DNA from: a virus | Direction: 5' to 3' (one strand) | Length of the DNA: 32,386 bases | Virus record (IMG/VR): IMGVR_UViG_3300042691_033936 | Location: 1 to 32,386 of that record | Part shown: positions 25,501-32,335 of the stretch, piece by piece | Position numbering within the stretch: the stretch's first letter is position 1 | Layout of the letters: every line of letters starts with the position of its first letter | Made by a program: the position numbers and the translations under genes | Notes under the pieces: generated by a model | Databases searched by the model: none | What the model was told of the DNA's origin: nothing | Seen by the model: the letters and a program-made list of their open reading frames with translations, nothing else

Positions 25501-27521
25501 GTTTGATCTCCCTGTAATATGCCCCAAGTACTACCCACATTTGTATCCGCCAAAAAAGAACCTCCACTTCTATTATAAACAGTATAATTACCATACGTTT
25601 GAGACCCACCTTGTCCATTCCCTGAAGAAAATACAGTTCCCGTAACATCAGGAGTATCTAAGTCTTCACTCTCACAAGGACAAGCCTCACAATCAGGGTA
25701 CGACATCATTGGTAAATTAATACCTTTAAATTTAAATGCCACTAATAGTGGTGCAACTTTAATTGCAAATGCGGTTGCTGCTCCCGCCATCAATATCGCT
25801 TTAACAAATGACCAAGCAACTAATCCAAAAGCAGGCCAAGCATTAACACCATCAATACCATATAAAACGGCTTGATAAAGTAAAAATGCTGGAAATAAAA
25901 TCGCCAAAAACCATTTTAAGATTGGCCAAAGTAAGGCCATTACGTGTATAATTGGTATAAGAGCCAAAAATACGGGTGTCATTATTGTTACCATCAGATT
26001 GAATAAGAAAAATGTAAAATCAAAATTTCTTACTCCGTCATTTACTGGAAATCTATTTGTTGTTGTGGTACACCTTCTATCGGTTATTTCTTTTATCCCT
26101 AAATGTCTACTTCTATTAAATCCCCACTTCCATCTATCTATAAAATTAGCAACCGTATAAACTTTATTAAATGTAAACTCATAGAATCTATCTTTACAAT
26201 CAATAGCCTCTTGAGCCATTTGTTGACCAACAGCGGTTGTTAAATCACCATAGTCATTCCAATCTAAACTAAATGCGTATGACCTTTTTTGTTGATCTAA
26301 CTGTGTTGAGTTAAAAGTGTCAGGACCATTAATATTAGAACTAGACCACCCCCACTCTTTTACGTTAGGTACCAAATAATCTCCCCTCATTATATCGTTT
26401 TCCATACCAGACTCATTTTGGTATTGGATTCTAAATCTATATTTACCTTTGGTTGGTATTCCCACTGCAGGATCGTTTGATATTACCTGTTCCCCAAATT
26501 CATTTGTAACAACATAATCTAAGTTCATTGGTACTTCTACTAACCACGTACCATTTTCATCAATAACGTCACCTCCGTTTTCTAAAGAAAACTGTTCTAA
26601 AACAGGTCTACCGTTCGCATCATAATCTATTGTTTGTCTTATTGCTAAAATTTTACCTTCACCAGTGACCATATCACAAAGGTTACCTGCATCTTTTTTT
26701 GGTTTACATGTTGTTTTTAAAAAGTCTTCATTTGATGTTGAAAATATTGAACCCATAAAAACCGCCTGCGGTTTTATTTCAATACCTAATTCTCTTAAAT
26801 CAAAATCAACTCTTGTTATACCTATATTACATATTTCTTCTTCCCCCCAAAATGAAGTAACGTCTATATCTTTTTTAAAATTTACAATTTGTGGTAATGA
26901 ATCAATATCTGTTGATGATTTAAATTGGTTTCCATTAAATTGTCCTGGTCCCGCTAAACCCGCTCTTATTAAATCTGCAGGTCTTAAAGAAAAACAACCA
27001 ATGTTTGATAAATCTAAATCCATCATAATTGTTTGTATACCTAATGGAACACCCACAATCATAAAATCACCACTCTCATTGGTTTTAGCGGTAAACTTAT
27101 AATACTTTTCGTAAACTTCTAATACCTCATTCCTTGTTAATAAGTCTTCTCTGTCAGGAAAAGTTCCTGTTGGTGTGTGTCCTCCGTATTCTTTTCTGTA
27201 TGGTAAAAGATTATACCTATACCCGTCCTCGTTTTTTTGATCAATTCTTTTGTATGGATATAATGTTGATATTACAACATCATTTTGGTCAATTTCAGAT
27301 AATGGAATAAAAATAGAAACGTTGGCGTTAGGTATTCCATAACCTCCGTTCACTATTACCCTACCAGCAACCACACCATAGTCGGCACAAAATCTCGTAT
27401 AAACATCTTCTTGTTTTAACTTCAAAGAAAGTATCTCTAAAAAGTCAAAATTTTGATTTATATTTATTCTAATATTTTTATCTACATTAAAATCAGTTCT
27501 GATTCTATAATTATTACCCAT
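22563..27521 (-). CDS. Giant baseplate-region protein with regulatory-like domain and hydrophobic belt (1652 aa)
   Basis: Residues about 44-180 look like a carboxypeptidase-regulatory-like/transthyretin-type beta sandwich. VAGRVIVNGGYGIPNANVSI is followed after an insertion by FTAKTNESGDFMIVGVPLGI. A second similar region may span about 245-390 (WLVEVPMNLDYVV, KGKYRFRIQY). Residues about 498-600 are strikingly hydrophobic (FFLFNLMVTIMTPVFLALIP, IIHVMALLWPILKWFLAILF, FVKAILMAGAATAFAIKVA), enough for three to four membrane-spanning or buried helices. They are followed by a Cys cluster (CEACPC, about 606-612). The last 1000 residues are Ser/Thr/Asn-rich beta structure. It sits directly after the gp6/J-like gene and is coupled to the 568-residue gene. 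Unlike most virion proteins it could contact or enter a host membrane at infection (inference). An SD-like AAAGGG precedes it. Confidence 0.78.
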   Translation of the reverse strand: MGNNYRIRTDFNVDKNIRININQNFDFLEILSLKLKQEDVYTRFCADYGVVAGRVIVNGGYGIPNANVSIFIPLSEIDQNDVVISTLYPYKRIDQKNEDGYRYNLLPYRKEYGGHTPTGTFPDREDLLTRNEVLEVYEKYYKFTAKTNESGDFMIVGVPLGIQTIMMDLDLSNIGCFSLRPADLIRAGLAGPGQFNGNQFKSSTDIDSLPQIVNFKKDIDVTSFWGEEEICNIGITRVDFDLRELGIEIKPQAVFMGSIFSTSNEDFLKTTCKPKKDAGNLCDMVTGEGKILAIRQTIDYDANGRPVLEQFSLENGGDVIDENGTWLVEVPMNLDYVVTNEFGEQVISNDPAVGIPTKGKYRFRIQYQNESGMENDIMRGDYLVPNVKEWGWSSSNINGPDTFNSTQLDQQKRSYAFSLDWNDYGDLTTAVGQQMAQEAIDCKDRFYEFTFNKVYTVANFIDRWKWGFNRSRHLGIKEITDRRCTTTTNRFPVNDGVRNFDFTFFLFNLMVTIMTPVFLALIPIIHVMALLWPILKWFLAILFPAFLLYQAVLYGIDGVNAWPAFGLVAWSFVKAILMAGAATAFAIKVAPLLVAFKFKGINLPMMSYPDCEACPCESEDLDTPDVTGTVFSSGNGQGGSQTYGNYTVYNRSGGSFLADTNVGSTWGILQGDQTNTVPVGMNSEDYSGGAQTEQNKLQADLNGFRYSLAGYPTPPEIGTPVVSIFSDYQYVQSQGVPYSQSLNLANLRERYFDTTAQNIIQTTLINGTYQSQPFTDNVMVLLCEPGTLTNFNSGSILSFVDTNNLGIVNDINNVSGATNQFGTNSITGSSVSSTTVHQKTVYYIKPNTTLGQSTVYLTATTSEREYKYKTGIEYFQVITGMTADYTNTLLSANQSLLKKYFIEKYQKIYYEKSNGNNSDVTINQLKDMGGSVWKNLEILFLVRGVDPYTEKQKIKYDLSKLFGYGLNSDTVKVEGDFYMNIPIQDNSGSGGWYINSKSPEGHTNNLSSKIFFDPYNFTVDTTQFTSVTSTSLSYYSSLDKSNLNFQPDSNAYSLSFYTSSNSVDDSSNNNQTIRFDNTTLKQGNVEGGSFIGSTTANGNIFGSLGNYKGRVYAPKYPTITLNITSANPKLILRSDRLPTSDKLQNFGNNSFALHQNDNFAIYKQDYGSDAPPNPPTGNVATDSTNNSGDFTGDTPSVQDSVLSTFSCEGMVPLKCYDYDSNGNFIVKDPCDENDPKVVIGGCYKFIQKPFIVSIGKDIINFAEWKARFRMMFGACRGVFSHVFQNNWVNGTLYMYSFKKKTIFNILGQPKKYKFCGTFDNNFRPGQGPIYYTEGTTNSLFYRSTPYDGNYFIGQKPKKKDLSGNWQDVDFKGINDYNIFFPTTLMDLGSRDEFVREICFNPALEAYFVNTLKSTSFNETADILQLFFVSRLVSSNFLQNIIGAGDASINKLFSRTEDRMDGDVVQMFSINSEFGIIPFSEDEYDSPNDLYVPPGPDPLMGIFFSSETPRRALASPGTIVFSPTLTSNFGYPKSQEVPMYKWYSADQNTIFGNELNDWFTTPNQNISGNGFFSEKYQDLSFIQSPFSPYFNNGPTGQKGYIYNTDSNGVQSATPWPPSQSDKYVVGAPYHFYFGLNVGKTAINRYITKYILNV

Positions 27522-27528
27522 TAAATTA

Positions 27529-27534
27529 CCCTTT
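27529..27534 (-). promoter_or_regulatory. Shine-Dalgarno-like AAAGGG
   Basis: On the minus strand AAAGGG stands 7 nt before the ATG of the 1652-residue gene. It is one of the few SD-like sites in the window. A TATTTATT element lies just upstream (27545 to 27538), 16 nt before the ATG. Confidence 0.4.
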
Positions 27535-27597
27535 TAAAATAAATACTAATTTTTATTTTTTTTAAAGGTAATTCTAATACTATAAAAATAAATAATG

Positions 27598-29436
27598 TTA
27601 TGAAAAGTCTACCGTTTTAAAGTTTTTAGTTCTAACCTTTATATCTACTTGATCAAATCTAACTTGGTATACTTGGTCAGGTTCAGCAAATATATTGTCA
27701 TCAATTAACTGAATCTCTTTTGTAGCAGGATCTTTATATCTTTGCGATGTTTCAGAAGACGAATATTTTCCACCAATTTTATTAAACACTTTTAAGTCAG
27801 CTATTGTCAAAACTCCTTGTAAATTTTGTATTTGTTTTCTCATTTCTGAAATATTTACACCCTGACCTAAATCTCTATTAGCCGGAGCCATATAATTTGA
27901 AACAATTGAAATAATTTCAGTTATGACTTGTCCTTGATTTCTATCGGATTCCATAACCACTGAGATATCAAATTCTAAATCAATAACTTTAGCATTATCA
28001 ATTGATATATAATCATTAACCATTCTAAACCTTGATAAGTAATTAGCTAAATTATTTTTTAAATTATTAGATGTAACTTGAGTTAGTTTACCATTATTAT
28101 CGTATGATAAAACTTGAATTAAAATTTTATTATTATTTTCAGTTATTGATACTTTTGCAGGTGCACCAAATCTTCCAGGCATAGTATCAATTAATGATTT
28201 ATAGTCGTTTATTGTAACGGCTCTTTTTTGAGCGGCAAAATTAAAAGCAACCATGTTTCTCATTTCTTCTGTTGTTGGTGGGTTTGATCCACCAATGGCC
28301 GCAGTAATGTTATTAACTGTTAATGACTGAATAACATTTCTACTAATTTGGTCATTTGGTCCATTAACAACAAAATCAATAGTACCTATTTGATTTATTG
28401 ATCCTGACCCTACATTACTTCCAGAACCTCCTCCAACTCTATATTGTACAAATATTGTCGTATTAGGTGTAACAGTTAACCCAAGACCGATATTATTTTG
28501 ATAATCTTGTAGTCTAAGTTTAACTCCTGTGTTTGTAAATTCTTTCAATTGTTGTTCTGGCGTTGTTGTACCCGCACCAAACTGAACTTTCATAAATCCT
28601 TCACCCGTATATTCAGTTATAAATCTATTATCGGTACGAATATATTTACCAGGTTTAATACCAAACGCATCCACCGGTTTTGTTGGGTCCTCAACAAAGA
28701 CCATATCTTCTGCCAATGCGTCAACTTCATACCATTTATTTGTTGATCCTTGAAATTCAGCATAACTTGGTACAGATTGAAATGAAGTCCCATCTTTTTG
28801 AATTATTCCTGTAACCCCGAGAACATTTTTTTCAGGAAGAAAAAAATTAAAGAATGGTACAACGTCTGTTGATCTAACAGGTTTTTTAAAGACCTTTGTT
28901 GTCCCTGCAACTACCACCTCTCTTTTTGTGATCACATAGTTTAAAATGTTATTATTTGCATCAAATGTTGGTATTTTAGTTCTATTAACAAATCCTTGTT
29001 GGTCGTACTGTGTAGAAAAATCAATGTCATAAAGATTTTCAAATGAGTTACCCCCTCCAAAAAATTGTGAACCGGCTCTTAAAATTCCCAAATATCTAAT
29101 ATCTTCAGAATCACCAAATGGTGGTACCGTAATAGAAAAATCAACAATAGCAACTGAAGGTCTATAACCTGGTATTTTCAAACCATAAGTTCTAGCAATA
29201 TTATATATTGACGATTTTTGTTGTGCATATTGTAGTACGGTTTCTTGTGCCGTCCTATCTATGTGAAAATGTAAATTATCGGCAATCGCTGCATTTAAAT
29301 CCATTAACACAGAAAACACCGAAGCGTCATTAAAATTTTGTATTAAATCTGGATAATACTTTTGGGTAAAGTTGATGAGTTCATTTCTTAAACCAACAAA
29401 ATCTCTTTCTGTATAAGATAGTTTTTTTTCTGCCAT
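27598..29436 (-). CDS. 6: Baseplate wedge protein gp6-like (baseplate J family)
   Basis: This 612-residue protein has the typical gp6/J N-terminus. LSYTERDFVGLRNELINF is followed by the 'D-x-S-x-x-x-x-L-[ML]-D-L' region (FNDASVFSVLMDLNAAIADN), then the helix HFHIDRTAQETVLQYAQ and the strand GLKIPGYRPSVAIVDFSI. The middle contains the gp6-type Gly/Thr-rich beta domain and GGSNPPTTEEMRNMVAFNFA near residue 395. In contractile tails this protein dimerises, bridges neighbouring wedges and drives the sheath-triggering change of the baseplate. Length is close to T4 gp6 (660). It lies 4 nt downstream of the gp25-like gene, the usual order, and precedes the giant 1652-residue protein. Confidence 0.92.
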   Translation of the reverse strand: MAEKKLSYTERDFVGLRNELINFTQKYYPDLIQNFNDASVFSVLMDLNAAIADNLHFHIDRTAQETVLQYAQQKSSIYNIARTYGLKIPGYRPSVAIVDFSITVPPFGDSEDIRYLGILRAGSQFFGGGNSFENLYDIDFSTQYDQQGFVNRTKIPTFDANNNILNYVITKREVVVAGTTKVFKKPVRSTDVVPFFNFFLPEKNVLGVTGIIQKDGTSFQSVPSYAEFQGSTNKWYEVDALAEDMVFVEDPTKPVDAFGIKPGKYIRTDNRFITEYTGEGFMKVQFGAGTTTPEQQLKEFTNTGVKLRLQDYQNNIGLGLTVTPNTTIFVQYRVGGGSGSNVGSGSINQIGTIDFVVNGPNDQISRNVIQSLTVNNITAAIGGSNPPTTEEMRNMVAFNFAAQKRAVTINDYKSLIDTMPGRFGAPAKVSITENNNKILIQVLSYDNNGKLTQVTSNNLKNNLANYLSRFRMVNDYISIDNAKVIDLEFDISVVMESDRNQGQVITEIISIVSNYMAPANRDLGQGVNISEMRKQIQNLQGVLTIADLKVFNKIGGKYSSSETSQRYKDPATKEIQLIDDNIFAEPDQVYQVRFDQVDIKVRTKNFKTVDFS

Positions 29437-29440
29437 ATTT

Positions 29441-30088
29441 TTAAATATTAATTATTATAAATTCTTTTGACCCAAACGGACTATTATTGTCGGTATACAC
29501 TATAGTTAATTTTGCCGTATAATCTAAGGTATTAGGACCAGGTGTTTTAAATATATCTGTATAACTTTCATCGTTATCGGCCTCAGTATCTTCAAATTGT
29601 TGTCCTACATAATTGTAAAAAGTTTCTCCAGAAAAAGGTGAGATTATAAATTCGGGAACTTGTGTTGGGGTGACATCGTCGAATGGTTGGGTAGCAATTC
29701 TTCTTCTTATAATGTTTTCATTCACTAATTCTTCTGAACTAAAAAAGTCGATAGTTTTTATCTTATCTTGATTATCGGTCTCTTCTGGTGTGTATGGTTC
29801 CACCTTTATATCCGTCACATCTAAGTTTGGTATATATTTTTTGACTTGTGTATCAACCTCTTCTCTTATATTCTCAAAAGTTTCCCCATCCATTGGGTCA
29901 AAAATATATTTATATATTTCAGTTCCAAAATCAGGATCATAATATCTAGTCCCTTTTTGGGTTAATAATAAATGTAAAAGGGACGCCCTTATTTCATCTT
30001 TAGATTGGTATGTCAATCCAAAGTAAGTGCCCGCAATACTATCTTGAAAAGGAAAATTAATTCCAAAAGTATAAACATCTTGTGCCAT
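29441..30088 (-). CDS. 25: Baseplate wedge protein gp25-like (GPW/gp25 family)
   Basis: Residues about 28-62 show the family core: SKDEIRASLLHLLLTQKGTR, then YYDPDFGTEIYKYIF, corresponding to the 'L-x-T-x-x-G-x-R-x-x-P-x-F-G' motif of gp25/GpW. The conserved core bundle then continues (FENIREEVDTQVKKY). At the spot where many members have Glu-Pro-Arg before the last strands, this one reads Ile-Pro-Asn (YIPNLDVTDIKV). The chain is 215 residues against about 130 for T4 gp25. The extra 100 C-terminal residues are acidic and include FSGETFYNYVGQQFEDTEAD. gp25 nucleates sheath polymerisation and joins gp6 in the wedge core. The gene starts 4 nt after a TATTTATA element and follows a strong terminator, so it heads a late unit. 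Confidence 0.92.
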   Translation of the reverse strand: MAQDVYTFGINFPFQDSIAGTYFGLTYQSKDEIRASLLHLLLTQKGTRYYDPDFGTEIYKYIFDPMDGETFENIREEVDTQVKKYIPNLDVTDIKVEPYTPEETDNQDKIKTIDFFSSEELVNENIIRRRIATQPFDDVTPTQVPEFIISPFSGETFYNYVGQQFEDTEADNDESYTDIFKTPGPNTLDYTAKLTIVYTDNNSPFGSKEFIIINI

Positions 30089-30092
30089 GTTA

Positions 30093-30100
30093 TATAAATA
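30093..30100 (-). promoter_or_regulatory. TATTTATA element upstream of gp25-like start
   Basis: Perfect TATTTATA on the minus strand, 4 nt before the ATG of the gp25-like gene. A second perfect copy lies at 30126 to 30119, directly after the terminator stem. This is the expected place for initiation of a new transcript. Confidence 0.45.
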
Positions 30101-30125
30101 TAATCCTCACTAATTTTATATAAAT

Positions 30126-30155
30126 AAAAAAATCACTGATTTCTCAGTGATTTTT
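30126..30155 (-). terminator. Strong (bidirectional) intrinsic terminator overlapping a stop codon
   Basis: A perfect 12-bp stem, AAAAATCACTGA (30128-30139) with TCAGTGATTTTT (30144-30155), has the loop TTTC. On the minus strand it ends in seven T residues, and on the plus strand in five. The left arm contains the TGA stop (30135-30133) of the 77-residue gene, so the last codons of that gene form the hairpin. It separates the ribonucleotide-reductase unit from the baseplate unit. Confidence 0.9.
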
Positions 30156-30366
30156 CTTGTAGGGTTGTATTTCCTCTTTCATGTCTTGGTTTGTATGGAC
30201 AATGTAAACAACCATTACCACAACATTTTCCTCGTTTAATATGGTATTCTTCTGTCATGACCATTCTACCTTGACTATCATAATAAAACTCAGTTGGTTG
30301 AAGTTTTGGTCCAAACTCTCTAACGTATTGTTGTTGTATCCAATCTTTTGATGCTCCTACATTCAT
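30133..30366 (-). CDS. DUF5522-like small Cys-rich protein (77 aa)
   Basis: Residues about 27-58 show the DUF5522 pattern I know from Bacteroidota genomes: FYYDSQGRMVMTEEYHIKRG, then CCGNGCLHCPY. Cys48, Cys49, Cys53 and Cys56 could bind a metal. The function of the family is unknown to me. A 25-residue N-terminal extension and a short charged C-terminal tail (ERGNTTLQEKSLRNQ) flank the domain. The tail codons lie in the terminator hairpin. The gene sits downstream of the ribonucleotide reductase gene, separated only by a possible 26-codon ORF, and may be co-transcribed with it. It was probably acquired from a Bacteroidota host; this supports the host assignment. Confidence 0.82.
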   Translation of the reverse strand: MNVGASKDWIQQQYVREFGPKLQPTEFYYDSQGRMVMTEEYHIKRGKCCGNGCLHCPYKPRHERGNTTLQEKSLRNQ

Positions 30367-30367
30367 T

Positions 30368-30448
30368 TTAGTTAGTTTTTCTTTGGTTATAAAACGCCAA
30401 CAATACTTGGTATGTCAGCGTTATATCATTCCCCCATTGTGCTTTCAT
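30368..30448 (-). CDS. Possible small ORF between RNR and DUF5522 genes (26 aa)
   Basis: An ATG at 30448, 3 nt after the TAA of the ribonucleotide reductase gene, opens a 26-codon frame. It ends with TAA at 30368, one nt before the ATG of the DUF5522 gene. The peptide starts MKAQWGNDITLTYQVLLAFY and ends basic. It fills the 85-nt gap exactly, which suggests coupled translation rather than chance, but such a short frame could be accidental. No homologue is recognised. Confidence 0.4.
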   Translation of the reverse strand: MKAQWGNDITLTYQVLLAFYNQRKTN

Positions 30449-30451
30449 GTC

Positions 30452-32311
30452 TTAGACAATTTCACATGCTCCACCGGCACACGCAGCTTCTCCTCGTAGG
30501 TCGGTGTTATCTTGTAACTCAATAACTTTTGTAAGATCAACATCCGATAATGTTTTAACTAATCTATCAAAATCTTCTTTTGTACAATCTTCAAAAGGTG
30601 CTTGAGTATATGTTCCTCCGTTGTATGGTAATACTGAAAGTCCGTTATAGAAATCTCTGTTATTCCACATCCAGTCACCAACTAAGTCCCACTCATCTTC
30701 TTTAATTGAAACTGTAGCAGATACGTTATGTGTGTTTTGTCCGTTTCTATGACCAGGTTTAATCCATTCTTGAGAAACTTTTTTAACTCTTTCTAACATC
30801 TGAAATACCGATTCATGTCTGATGATAGACCCTTCAGGTGATTTTTGAGGTATTGTGATTACAGCGGTGTCGTGTGGTCTGAAGTATTCGTCTTCAATTA
30901 ATTCAGGGTGGTTAATCGCCAAGTATGAATAGATTGATTCGTTTTTCCCAACACGGATTCTTCTTAGGTAATAATCATTATGCCAAGCGTGAATACCTGA
31001 TGATGTTCCCAATACTAAAGATGATGTTCCTGATGGTTTAACTGTTGTTGTTCTTGCCGATTTATTAATTCCGATAAGTGTTGCAACTCTTTCGTTTTCT
31101 TCTTTAACCATTTTAGCCGCTTTTTTCATATCATAACCCAATACAACACCTGAACCAATACCTGTCATACCTACACCAATAAGTGCGTCTTTTTCAGTTG
31201 TTCTTTTCCAAATATCTCTTAGGTAATGAAAGTCAGTATATCCGGCTTGTAATGTTCCGATGAATGATGCAGCCCTAACTCTTTTATCGAAGTCTTCTTG
31301 TGATTCAATATCAGATGCATTTACCTCACATAGATTACAGAATTGGAACGGACGAAGTGCAATTTCACAACAAGGGTTTGTTCCCCAATCTTTATCATTA
31401 GATAGATAAATTCCTGGTTCTCCTGCCCCTGACAACTCAATACGTTTCCACAAATCCATAAAGAATTCTTTTGTGATTTTGTGACGAAGAAGTACTGCCG
31501 AGTTATTTGCTCTACCTCTTTGTGCGTTTTGTTCCCACCAACTTCCTGACTTACAAGAAATCATTTCTTCATCATCTGCACTAAATAATGAGATAAGTGC
31601 CGCTCTTCTAATACCACCTGCAAGTACCGCATCTGCAATATGACATACGATATCATGAGTTTCAATCGGTGTTAATTTTTCACCATCTTTTTTGTTATCC
31701 AACACTTTTGTGATGTGGTGAATACAATCTTTTAATGGTTGAGGTCCTGGTGCCTTTCCTCCTGATGTTACAAGCATCGCCCCTTTTTGTCTGATGTCTG
31801 AAAAATCAAATATAGGTGTTGATGATTTGTATCCTAAGTACGACTCCATTAATACTTTAATGGCATCTGCCCATCCTTCAATAGAATCACCAATAAGGTA
31901 TCTTCTTGTTCTTTCAGGATTTGGTTTTTTAATATCTGGTAATTTTTCAACGTGGTGTTTTTGAACTGAGTATCCAACTCCTGTTCCACCTAAAAGTAAA
32001 AACATTGTTTCAGAGAATGAGTCGACGTGGTCGATTGGCATATATGCGCAATTATAAACTCTGTTTGGTGAAATCTCAATTGGTTTTCCACCAAATTGTA
32101 ATGATCTCATTGATGGTAATACTTTCTTGTCGTATACCATTTTATATACCTCCTCTATCTCATCTTTGATGTGGGGGTACTTACGTTGGTGCATCTCTTT
32201 GTTACGAGTTACCAACTCTTCCCAAGTCTCTCTCCGGTTCTTTTCGGGTTGAAACTTAGCGTATTTCATAAAGACAGTAATGTCACTTAATATTTTTTGC
32301 GAAATATCCAT
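30452..32311 (-). CDS. nrdJ: Adenosylcobalamin-dependent (class II) ribonucleotide reductase, monomeric RTPR type
   Basis: This enzyme reduces ribonucleotides to deoxyribonucleotides for phage DNA synthesis using a B12-derived radical, with or without oxygen. All key residues of the Lactobacillus leichmannii-type enzyme have counterparts. Cys88 (YNCAY) and Cys325 form the substrate-reducing pair. N312-x-C314-x-E316 (NPCCEI) carries the thiyl-radical Cys. Cys611 and Cys616 in the C-terminal CAGGAC form the shuttle pair, with the same 5-residue spacing as the reference. At 619 residues it is about 120 shorter than the 739-residue reference. The loss includes about 60 residues between the first and radical cysteines, so the allosteric specificity region may be trimmed (inference). 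The frame is complete, with start and stop visible. It is preceded by the end of another gene and followed by the small ORF and DUF5522 gene. Confidence 0.93.
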   Translation of the reverse strand: MDISQKILSDITVFMKYAKFQPEKNRRETWEELVTRNKEMHQRKYPHIKDEIEEVYKMVYDKKVLPSMRSLQFGGKPIEISPNRVYNCAYMPIDHVDSFSETMFLLLGGTGVGYSVQKHHVEKLPDIKKPNPERTRRYLIGDSIEGWADAIKVLMESYLGYKSSTPIFDFSDIRQKGAMLVTSGGKAPGPQPLKDCIHHITKVLDNKKDGEKLTPIETHDIVCHIADAVLAGGIRRAALISLFSADDEEMISCKSGSWWEQNAQRGRANNSAVLLRHKITKEFFMDLWKRIELSGAGEPGIYLSNDKDWGTNPCCEIALRPFQFCNLCEVNASDIESQEDFDKRVRAASFIGTLQAGYTDFHYLRDIWKRTTEKDALIGVGMTGIGSGVVLGYDMKKAAKMVKEENERVATLIGINKSARTTTVKPSGTSSLVLGTSSGIHAWHNDYYLRRIRVGKNESIYSYLAINHPELIEDEYFRPHDTAVITIPQKSPEGSIIRHESVFQMLERVKKVSQEWIKPGHRNGQNTHNVSATVSIKEDEWDLVGDWMWNNRDFYNGLSVLPYNGGTYTQAPFEDCTKEDFDRLVKTLSDVDLTKVIELQDNTDLRGEAACAGGACEIV

Positions 32312-32335
32312 TTTATTTTAATTTAATAATTTATT

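Noticed and set aside
1189-30126. Canonical T4 late promoters (TATAAATA on the coding strand)
   Set aside because: Most copies read TATTTATA on the coding strand, the reverse complement, and lie only 4-10 nt from ATG; equating them directly with T4 late promoters is not justified.
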